In this document: piece after piece, positions 17,375-24,174 of the stretch
Layout of the letters: every line of letters begins with the position of its first letter
How positions within the stretch are numbered: position 1 is the first letter of the stretch
Assembly (NCBI RefSeq): GCF_049942825.1
Contig: NZ_CP187970.1
Coordinates: forward strand, 3,286,001-3,350,000
Source of the DNA: Paenibacillus_G sp049942825
GTDB taxonomy: Bacteria > Bacillota > Bacilli > Paenibacillales > NBRC-103111
Reading direction: 5' to 3'
DNA: 64,000 nucleotides
The notes under the pieces: model-generated
What the model saw: only the letters and a program-made list of their open reading frames with translations
The model's database searches: none
What the model was told of the DNA's origin: nothing
Translations under genes and position numbers: made by a program

Positions 17375-18166
17375 GTGGAGAGCGCAGTGGAGCTCGAGAA
17401 AGTGTCGCATGTGTATGTGAACGGCAGAGGCGCCTATCCGGCGCTGCAGGAGATCAGCCTGACGGTGCGGCAGGGCGAGTTCGTCTCGCTGATCGGCCCG
17501 AGCGGCTGCGGCAAGACCACGTTGCTGTCGCTGATCAGCGGTCTGCTGAAGCCGACGGCAGGCAGCATCCGGGTCTACGGGGAGCGAGTGGAGGAGGGCG
17601 TACAGCGGATCGGTTATATGCTTCAGCAGGATTACCTGTTCCCCTGGCGGACCATCGGCGCCAATGCCTCCCTCGGGCTGGAGCTGCTGGGCCGGCTGGA
17701 TGAAGCCGCGCAGGAGCGGGTTGACGGGCTTATGAACGAGATGGGCCTCGGAGGGCACTCGCAGCGCTACCCCCACCAGCTGTCCGGCGGCATGCGCCAG
17801 CGGGTGGCGCTCGTACGGACCTTGGCGACCGAGCCGGATGTGCTGCTCCTGGACGAACCGTTCTCGGCGCTCGATTACCAGACGAAGCTGCAGCTCGAGG
17901 AGCTCGTCGCCGGGACGCTTAAGGCGCGCGGCAAGACCGCAGTGCTCGTCACGCACGATATCACCGAAGCGGTTGCCATGAGCGACCGGGTCATCGTGCT
18001 TCAGCCGAACCCGGGCCGTCTGCTCGCAGACTTGGAGGTGCCGGAGAGGATCCGGGGGGCATCCCCCCTGAAGGCAAGGGAGACGGAGGGTTTCCATGAG
18101 CTGTTCCACCGGCTGTGGGGTCTGTTCGATGGCATGGAGAAAGGAGGGGGGCGCAGTCATGGATGA
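17375..18166 (+). CDS. ABC importer ATP-binding protein, NitT/TauT type
   Basis: 263 residues. Walker A GPSGCGKTT, Q-loop region QQDYLFPWRT (characteristic of nitrate/sulfonate/taurine ATPases), signature LSGGMRQRVAL and Walker B LLLDEPFSALD are all intact. It energises the permease encoded immediately downstream. The GTG start follows AGGAGGG. It overlaps the permease gene by 8 bases. Confidence 0.95.
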   Translation: MESAVELEKVSHVYVNGRGAYPALQEISLTVRQGEFVSLIGPSGCGKTTLLSLISGLLKPTAGSIRVYGERVEEGVQRIGYMLQQDYLFPWRTIGANASLGLELLGRLDEAAQERVDGLMNEMGLGGHSQRYPHQLSGGMRQRVALVRTLATEPDVLLLDEPFSALDYQTKLQLEELVAGTLKARGKTAVLVTHDITEAVAMSDRVIVLQPNPGRLLADLEVPERIRGASPLKARETEGFHELFHRLWGLFDGMEKGGGRSHG

Positions 18167-19007
18167 AGCGAAGCGTGCTCAAGCGGAAGAAGGACGGCTG
18201 AGGTCGGCAAAGCTGGCGGACGAAGTCTACACGGCCTTCCGCCGGTCCGAACGCAGGCTGGCCCTGTCCGTGCGCCTGACCCAGCTTGCGCTGCTGATCT
18301 TGTTCTTCGGCTTGTGGGAGACGGCGGCAGCCTTCAAGTGGATTGACGGGCTCCTGTTCAGCTCGCCAAGCCGCATTGTGCAGCTGCTTTATGAGAAGCT
18401 GCTCGACGGCTCTCTGCTTGGACACACCTGGGTTACGGTATGGGAGACGGTCGTCGGCTTCGTGCTGGGTACGCTGCTCGGGGCGGCCGGGGCAGCCCTG
18501 ATCTGGTTTTCCCCCTTCCTGTCGCGGGTGCTCGATCCCTATATCGTCGTGCTGAATTCCCTGCCGAAGGTGGCGCTCGGGCCGCTGTTCATCGTAGCCC
18601 TGGGTCCGGGGGTGCTGTCCATCATCGCGACCACGCTGTCGCTGACCGTCATCATCACGATTCTGGTCGTCTACAACGCTTTCCGTGAAGTCGACCCGAA
18701 TTTGGTGAAGGTGGTGCGCATCTTCGGAGGGTCGACGGGGACCGTTTTCCGCAAAGTCATTCTTCCCGCCTCTTACCCTGCGATCATCTCCACGCTGAAA
18801 GTGAACGTGGGCCTCGCCTGGGTCGGCGTCATCGTCGGGGAGTTTCTCGTGAGCAAGGCGGGGCTCGGCTACCTTATCATATACGGGTTCCAGGTGTTCA
18901 ATTTCACCCTGGTGATCGGCGCCCTATTCGTCATCGCCGCAGCGGCCGCCCTCATGTACCAGATCGTTGCCTATATCGAGGGCCGGCTGATCGGACGCGG
19001 GCGTTAG
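18159..19007 (+). CDS. ABC importer permease, NitT/TauT type
   Basis: 282 residues from ATG 18159, after AAGGAGGGG. A charged N-terminal tail of about 35 residues is followed by about six TM helices and the BPD_transp_1 EAA loop (NLVKVVRIFGGSTGTVFRKVILPASYPAI near 185-213) that docks to the ATPase. It completes a three-gene importer with the lipoprotein and ATPase. No enzyme or regulator next to it reveals the substrate. Confidence 0.93.
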   Translation: MDEAKRAQAEEGRLRSAKLADEVYTAFRRSERRLALSVRLTQLALLILFFGLWETAAAFKWIDGLLFSSPSRIVQLLYEKLLDGSLLGHTWVTVWETVVGFVLGTLLGAAGAALIWFSPFLSRVLDPYIVVLNSLPKVALGPLFIVALGPGVLSIIATTLSLTVIITILVVYNAFREVDPNLVKVVRIFGGSTGTVFRKVILPASYPAIISTLKVNVGLAWVGVIVGEFLVSKAGLGYLIIYGFQVFNFTLVIGALFVIAAAAALMYQIVAYIEGRLIGRGR

Positions 19008-19143
19008 ATCGGCTTCCTTCACTCGGATCTCTGCCACCGTTACGGGCAGGGACATCCGGAGTGCCGCTCCGCGCATAGGAAAGGGAATATGTGGTGAACA
19101 CTATACGTGCTGCTTCGGTCAATCCTGACAGGGGGAAATCCCT

Positions 19144-19920
19144 ATGAACCGCTCTCAACTACACCGACGATACCGCGCCCTGCTCTCCCCCTTCAACACG
19201 TCGCAGATTCACCGGAAGAACCCCTGGATTTCTGCCTTCTTCTCTTTTTCCTTCCCGGGGTTCGGCAATCTGCTTCAGCACCGGTACGCCAAGGCGTTCA
19301 CCCTGATCTCCTGGGAGATCTTCATCAATTCGCATGCCAAGATCAATACCGGGATCATGTACTCCCTTCAGGGCCAGTTCGCCCGGGCGAAAGAAACGCT
19401 GAACCCGAACTGGCTGATGATCTACGTGTCGATCTACATGTTCGGCATCTGGGACAGCTACCGGTCCACGGTGGAGATCAACAAGCTATATACGCTGGCC
19501 GACCGGGAGGATGCCCCGATCAAGCCGATGGCCATGTCGGTGTGGGATATCAACTTTCTGAACAAACGTGTGCCTTGGGTTGCCGCAGCCTGGTCTTTGC
19601 TTGCTCCCGGGCTCGGTCATTTATATTTGCATAAAGTGCTTCCCGGCTTTTTTCTGTTCGGCTGGACGATCGCGATCATGTATTTCTCCCATATTCCGCT
19701 GGCCATGATCTATACGGCCTCAGGAGAATTCCTGCAGGCCAAAGAGGTGCTGGACATGCAGTGGACGCTGTACCTTCCTTCGATCTACTGCTTTGTTTTC
19801 TATGACGCCTATGTCTCCGCCGTGGAGTACAACAAGCTGTTCGAAAAAGAACTGTCCAAGCATCTGCGGACGAACTACCAGGATCCCGGCTTCCGAATGC
19901 CCCGTTCCCAGGAGGGATAG
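19144..19920 (+). CDS. Unknown membrane protein with an internal duplication
   Basis: 258 residues, no family recognised. Two halves are clearly related. Residues about 27-120 run from NPWISAFFSF to VEINKLY; residues about 140-235 run from VPWVAAAWSL to VEYNKLF. Both contain P-G-(F/L)-G-(N/H)-L, a pair of hydrophobic helices, a (G/S)(E/Q)F-(L/A)-(Q/R)AKE segment and an aromatic-rich helix ending Y-x-(S/A)-x-VE-x-NKL. It has four or more TM segments in total. It follows the ABC operon after about 135 bases and is coupled to the next small membrane protein gene (6-base gap). Arose by tandem duplication (inference); function unknown. Confidence 0.75.
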   Translation: MNRSQLHRRYRALLSPFNTSQIHRKNPWISAFFSFSFPGFGNLLQHRYAKAFTLISWEIFINSHAKINTGIMYSLQGQFARAKETLNPNWLMIYVSIYMFGIWDSYRSTVEINKLYTLADREDAPIKPMAMSVWDINFLNKRVPWVAAAWSLLAPGLGHLYLHKVLPGFFLFGWTIAIMYFSHIPLAMIYTASGEFLQAKEVLDMQWTLYLPSIYCFVFYDAYVSAVEYNKLFEKELSKHLRTNYQDPGFRMPRSQEG

Positions 19921-19926
19921 AACCCC

Positions 19927-20409
19927 GTGTATATCTTCGCCACCTTCGAGCTCTGCATCCAGACGGAACTTGTGCTGACGGCCCTTGAGATAGAGGGGGT
20001 GCCGCGGCAGCGGGTGATGGCCGTTCCTCTCGACCAGCGAAGAGAGGCAAGACCTCTTTTCGATTCGCTTCACCAGTCCGACGGCCTCGCCATGATGGAC
20101 GCTTCCGCGATTCTCGGAACGTGTCTGATGCTGATCGGATCCATTTACGGGTATATGATGGCATGGGGACCGATCATCTGGGGGATTATCGGGGCCGTCT
20201 CCGGCATCCTCATCGGCTTTGCCCTCAAATGGCTCTACCTGAAAAAGATCGGCTTTGGAACACGCGGCATTACCTCCGAGGTCGTTCTTCTGATCGATTG
20301 TCCGGAGCAGAAATCCGAGGCTGTAGAGAAGCTGCTGTGGGAGCATATGGCACTGGGGGTTGCCCGGCTGGCATCGCAGACACCGCAGAGTACAACGGAG
20401 GAAGGATGA
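19927..20409 (+). CDS. Unknown small membrane protein with two TM helices
   Basis: 160 residues from a GTG start after AGGAGGG. A soluble N-terminal part of about 65 residues is followed by two hydrophobic helices (about 62-82 and 83-103: GTCLMLIGSIYGYMMAW, IIGAVSGILIGFAL) and a soluble C-terminal domain beginning TSEVVLLIDCPEQ. The layout is loosely similar to small general-stress-type membrane proteins, but I do not recognise a family. It is co-transcribed with the duplicated membrane protein and closed by a terminator. Confidence 0.72.
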   Translation: MYIFATFELCIQTELVLTALEIEGVPRQRVMAVPLDQRREARPLFDSLHQSDGLAMMDASAILGTCLMLIGSIYGYMMAWGPIIWGIIGAVSGILIGFALKWLYLKKIGFGTRGITSEVVLLIDCPEQKSEAVEKLLWEHMALGVARLASQTPQSTTEEG

Positions 20410-20446
20410 GCGCGAAGAGGAAGGGACATCGTGAAGAGGAGAGCTA

Positions 20447-20473
20447 GAAGAGCTGAGAGGCTCTTCTTTTTTT
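20447..20473 (+). terminator. Rho-independent terminator of the two membrane-protein genes
   Basis: GAAGAGC/GCTCTTC stem with a 6-base loop, then seven T. Confidence 0.88.
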
Positions 20474-20574
20474 CTTGGCGGATTTGTAGTCGGCGGAGAA
20501 GAACAGTAAGATGAGAGTACGGATAATTCCTGTCTGTTTTATCCAAATTCATCTCAGAAAGGAGGCAGGGCCTG

Positions 20575-21540
20575 ATGGGCATCCGTGTGCTGAAATCCGC
20601 TTTCGCGGTGATCGCCGCCATTTATATTTCATTAGCCGTAGGCCTGACCTCCCCGCTCTCCGCAGGACTGCTCGCCATCATGGGGGTGGATGTGACGATC
20701 AAAAAAGGGCTCAGCACCTCGTTCCAGCGCATCGCTGCGTCGGTGATCGGGCTGTTTTTCGCCTCTGGGCTGTTCTGGGCTCTGGGCTTTCATGTATGGG
20801 TCATCGGTGTCTTCGTGCTCGTCCTGTACCCGGTGCTCGCCCAGCTGCAGCTGCGCGAGGGCATCATCACCTGCTCCGTCGTGATGTTTCATGTGTACGG
20901 GGCCGGCAAGCTCAGCACCGACCTGCTGCTCAATGAGATCGCTCTGCTGGTGATCGGTCTCGGTACGGCGACGGTGATCAACATGGTCTACATGCCGAGG
21001 GAGCACAAGAATTTGCAGCATTACCGGAGGAAGGTGGAGGAGCTCTTCTCCCAAATTTTCATGGAGATCTCGCGGCATCTCCGAAATAACGCCTATGTAT
21101 GGAGCGGGGCCGAGCTGCTGCAGGCCGAAGATACGCTTCGCGATGCGATCCGGACGGCGGAGCGGACGGAGCAGAACAGCATTGTCAGCGGGGGGCCGGC
21201 TTGGAGCGTCTACTTCCATATGCGCGACCGGCAGCTGCTCTCGATCTCGCGGATGACACAGCTCGTGGCCCGCGTCTATCAGACGCTGCCGCACGGGGAG
21301 CTAGTTGCTGCGGTATTTGATGAGCTGAAGGAAGACGTGAAGGTAGACCACTATACGGGCCGCGGAGAGAAACGGCTGGAGGAGCTGCAGGAGCAGTACC
21401 GGCATATGCCGCTTCCGGTAACGCGCGAGGAGTTCGAGATCCGGGCTGCGCTGCTGCAGCTTGTGGAGGAGCTCAAAGCTTATCTCGACGTGGCGAAGCG
21501 GGAGAAGCGTCCCGTGGAGAAGGCCGGGCCGGGGGCTTAA
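20575..21540 (+). CDS. Aromatic acid exporter (ArAE_1/YqjA-like) family protein
   Basis: 321 residues. The first 140 carry four to six TM helices with a family-like beginning (LKSAFAVIAAIYISLAVGL ... AGLLAIMGVDVTIKKGLSTS). The C-terminal half is a helical cytosolic domain (ArAE_1_C). Members are thought to export aromatic or related organic acids; the substrate here is unknown. The start has an AAAGGAGGCA site. It stands alone ahead of the cotE gene, with no terminator recognised between them. Confidence 0.8.
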   Translation: MGIRVLKSAFAVIAAIYISLAVGLTSPLSAGLLAIMGVDVTIKKGLSTSFQRIAASVIGLFFASGLFWALGFHVWVIGVFVLVLYPVLAQLQLREGIITCSVVMFHVYGAGKLSTDLLLNEIALLVIGLGTATVINMVYMPREHKNLQHYRRKVEELFSQIFMEISRHLRNNAYVWSGAELLQAEDTLRDAIRTAERTEQNSIVSGGPAWSVYFHMRDRQLLSISRMTQLVARVYQTLPHGELVAAVFDELKEDVKVDHYTGRGEKRLEELQEQYRHMPLPVTREEFEIRAALLQLVEELKAYLDVAKREKRPVEKAGPGA

Positions 21541-21583
21541 TTCTTTAAATATCAAAATGTGCTCGTTATAGAAAAAAAGTGTT

Positions 21584-21612
21584 CACACTAGACGAATGTC
21601 CTGCATACAAAT
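21584..21612 (+). promoter_or_regulatory. Candidate sporulation promoter (SigK/SigE type) of cotE
   Basis: CATACAAAT at 21604-21612 is a good SigE/SigK -10. A CACAC stretch at 21584-21588 can serve as the AC-containing SigK -35 at about 15-17 bases. B. subtilis cotE is transcribed by SigE and SigK forms; use here is inferred. Confidence 0.5.
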
Positions 21613-21645
21613 GTAATGAATGATTGTATGGAGGAGGTTAGAAGG

Positions 21646-22209
21646 ATGTCATTAGATAAAGATTTGCAGTGCAGAGAGATCTATACGAAGGCTGTCTGTG
21701 GCAAAGGTCGCAAATTCTCGCAGGTAACGAACACGGTCACTCCGCCTCATGCTCCGACAAGTATTTTGGGTGCTTGGATCATCAACAACCAATACGATGC
21801 GGTCAAATCGGGGGAGAACGTGGAAGTGGTAGGTACTTACGACATCAACATTTGGTATTCCTATGACCGGAATACCAAGACCGATGTTGCGAAAGAAACG
21901 GTTTCTTACGCCGAGGTCGTTCCGCTTCACTACCTCGACAAGAAACATAAGCCGGGCACTGCCGAAGTGTCGGCCGTCGCTACCCAGGAACCCAACTGCG
22001 TGGAAGCGAGCATCTCCTCCAGCGGCTCGTCGGTGCTGATTCGCGTAGAGCGGGAGTACAAGGTGGAAATGCTGGCGGAGACGAAGGTGTGCGTGGTGGT
22101 CTGCGGCAATGGCTGCGACGATTACGAAGACAAACACGTCGATTTCGGCGGTGACGACGGGGACTACGAAGACCTCGATCCGGATCTGCTGGACGAAGAG
22201 CTGAACTGA
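21646..22209 (+). CDS. cotE: Outer spore coat morphogenetic protein CotE
   Basis: 187 residues from ATG 21646, 7 bases after GAGGAGGT. It aligns by eye with B. subtilis CotE: REIYTKAVCGKGRKFSQ, SILGAWIINNQYDA, GTYDINIWYSYDRNTKTDV, and a very acidic C-terminal tail (DDEED-like, ending DLLDEELN). CotE is made in the mother cell and directs assembly of the outer coat on the forespore. A sporulation-type promoter lies just upstream and a terminator follows. The location next to mutS is conserved in Bacilli. Confidence 0.96.
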   Translation: MSLDKDLQCREIYTKAVCGKGRKFSQVTNTVTPPHAPTSILGAWIINNQYDAVKSGENVEVVGTYDINIWYSYDRNTKTDVAKETVSYAEVVPLHYLDKKHKPGTAEVSAVATQEPNCVEASISSSGSSVLIRVEREYKVEMLAETKVCVVVCGNGCDDYEDKHVDFGGDDGDYEDLDPDLLDEELN

Positions 22210-22270
22210 TTGGATTCCTTTTTCTCTTTTCTCTTTGCTGCCAGTATATGCCTGGCGGCCTTGTTTTGGC

Positions 22271-22293
22271 AGAGGGCGTTCGCCCTCTTTTTT
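22271..22293 (+). terminator. Terminator of cotE
   Basis: AGAGGGC/GCCCTCT with loop GTTC, then TTTTT. Confidence 0.9.
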
Positions 22294-22493
22294 GTTCAAA
22301 TCAAAGAATTTTTATCCCGCCAGGGCTCGCTCCCGTCATCTTGTATTTCTTATAAACGCGCATCGTCCGTAAGGGACGGCGAAGCCGTTTATCTTGCGTG
22401 GGGTTGTCCTGGAACAAAATGGGCCCTACTGCGGGAAGCCGGGAGCAATCTGCGTCCTGCCCCGTGGTCCCAGGCCCGGAGGAGGGGCGGAGA

Positions 22494-23978
22494 ATGCGGG
22501 CATTCCTGCTGCATTCGGGTGAAGAGAAGCTGCGGCCGCTCCTGGAGCGGCTGACGATCCCGCATGGCACCGGGTTTTCTCCCGCAGAGGAAGGCGGGCA
22601 CCTCCTCATCCACTGGGGGGCCTACCATCCGGACCGCGGGGGAGCCGATGTGCTTCAGCCGGTGAAGGCGGTGCTGCTGGCCGGGAGCCGGCAGCGGGCA
22701 GGTGAGACGCTGGAGCTGCATGGCATGGTCAGTGCGCTTGGCGAAGAGGAAGATGCGGGCAGGAGTAGAAGCAGACGAGGGAAGCCGAACGGGGAGACAC
22801 CGGAGGAAGAAGGCGGATGGGTCCATGACTTCCTCGTTCCTGTCTTTCACCTGGAAGCGCTGACCCTGCTGTACCGGAGGCCGGGCGTGTTCTACGGGGA
22901 CCGCGTCCCGGCCGGCGTCCGGCTGCCGGAAGGGCTGCCGGACCGCGGCTATGAGGAGGTCAGCCTCGAGCAGCCCACCTATTACGGCTCCAAGGCGCTG
23001 CGCGAAGCCGTTAAGGCGCTGTATGCCCTTGGGCTTGACTACGGCGTGGTCCGCATTGGCGTACGGACCGGGGGGACGCTTGCCGTGCGGCGTGTCGAAG
23101 CCGTGCCCGAGCTGACCCCGCGGCTCGCGGAGCTGTTCGCCGCGGCCATGAACAAGTACGGCACCCGCCTGGAGGAGCGCAGGGGGGCGCCGCGTCTGGA
23201 TGTGATGCTCGGCGCAGATCCGGAGTTTCTCCTGCTCAACGATCGGGGAAAGGTGCGGTTCGCCTCCGCTTTCATGGACAAGGATGGGCCGGTCGGGTGC
23301 GATGCGATCGTGCTTCCGAGCCGGCGCAAAATTTATCCGCTGGCGGAGCTGCGGCCCCGGCCGAGCACGGAGGTGCGGGAGCTGATCGTCCAGCTCCACC
23401 GGACGCTGCAGCTGGCGGCCAGGCGCATCACGGACGAGGAGCTCGTCTGGGTGGCGGGCGGCATGCCGGTGAAGGGCTTTCCGCTCGGCGGGCATATCCA
23501 CTTCTCCCGCGTCGACCTCGAGAGCCGGCTGCTGCGTGTGCTGGACAATTACCTGGCGTTGCCCCTGACCCTGATCGAAGACGGGACTACCGGGCTGCGA
23601 CGGCCCCAGTACGGGTTCCTGGGTGATTTTCGCAGGCAGCGGCACGGGGGCTTCGAGTACCGGGTGCTCCCCAGCTGGATGGTGTCGCCGACGGTCGCCA
23701 AGGGGGTGCTCGCCTTGGCCAAGCTGTCGGCTGAGCATTATCCGCAGCTGCGTCAGCGCCCGCTGTCCGATCTGGAGGTGGCGAAGGCCTACTACCGGGG
23801 GGACAAGGCGAGAATCCGTCCCCTGCTGCCCGCACTGTGGCGGGATCTGGAGCGGCTGCCGGGCTACGCGGCGCTGGAAGGCTACCTGCTTCCGCTGCGC
23901 CGGTTGATGGTGCAGATGCGCCCCTGGAACGAACGCGAGGACATCCGCTCGAAGTGGAAAATACGACCGTACTCGTGA
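22494..23978 (+). CDS. Putative amidoligase (COOH-NH2 ligase type 2, PF14395-like)
   Basis: 494 residues from ATG 22494, after GGAGGGGCGG; upstream in-frame starts lack a site. Residues about 230-450 carry the amidoligase hallmarks GADPEF, (C)DAI, a PLAELRPRPS strand and GGHIHFS, the glutamine-synthetase/GCS-like fold predicted to form amide bonds. The N-terminal 220 residues are less conserved; a charged Gly/Arg-rich insert lies at about 85-110. Such proteins occur beside spore coat genes in Paenibacillus relatives, and here it lies between cotE and mutS, so a role in modifying a coat or wall peptide is plausible (inference). The substrate is unknown. Confidence 0.78.
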   Translation: MRAFLLHSGEEKLRPLLERLTIPHGTGFSPAEEGGHLLIHWGAYHPDRGGADVLQPVKAVLLAGSRQRAGETLELHGMVSALGEEEDAGRSRSRRGKPNGETPEEEGGWVHDFLVPVFHLEALTLLYRRPGVFYGDRVPAGVRLPEGLPDRGYEEVSLEQPTYYGSKALREAVKALYALGLDYGVVRIGVRTGGTLAVRRVEAVPELTPRLAELFAAAMNKYGTRLEERRGAPRLDVMLGADPEFLLLNDRGKVRFASAFMDKDGPVGCDAIVLPSRRKIYPLAELRPRPSTEVRELIVQLHRTLQLAARRITDEELVWVAGGMPVKGFPLGGHIHFSRVDLESRLLRVLDNYLALPLTLIEDGTTGLRRPQYGFLGDFRRQRHGGFEYRVLPSWMVSPTVAKGVLALAKLSAEHYPQLRQRPLSDLEVAKAYYRGDKARIRPLLPALWRDLERLPGYAALEGYLLPLRRLMVQMRPWNEREDIRSKWKIRPYS

Positions 23979-23980
23979 GC

Positions 23981-24011
23981 TTGAGTGTTCTCTCGTGATT
24001 CATGCTATAAT
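23981..24011 (+). promoter_or_regulatory. mutS promoter with extended -10
   Basis: TGCTATAAT at 24003-24011 is a consensus extended -10; TTGAGT at 23981-23986 lies 19 bases upstream. Transcription would start near 24018, giving a leader of about 157 bases. Confidence 0.65.
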
Positions 24012-24036
24012 GAGAGATACAAAAGAGGCATGTCAG

Positions 24037-24138
24037 GGCCGCGCGTACGAAGCGGCGGACGGGCATCCGCGGAGAACCTTTCCCCATTCGCATGGGAAGG
24101 GGGCGCGGATGTGCCCCCGCTGCCCGTGCAGCGCGGCC
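24037..24138 (+). other. Strongly structured mutS leader (nested hairpin)
   Basis: Three nested inverted repeats: outer GGCCGCGC (24037-24044) with GCGCGGCC (24131-24138); middle GGGC-ATCCGCG (24061-24071) with CGCGGAT-GTGCCC (24104-24116); inner CCTT(T)CCC (24077-24084) with GGGAAGG (24094-24100). They sit between the promoter and the mutS ribosome site. No terminator-like T-run follows. Not recognised as a known riboswitch. Confidence 0.6.
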
Positions 24139-24174
24139 GCCATGCTGTGAGCAGGGCTTGGGGGTTAGGAAGGC

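Noticed and set aside
22210..22554. Small membrane protein directly after cotE
   Set aside because: The frame spans the cotE terminator and has no ribosome site at its start.
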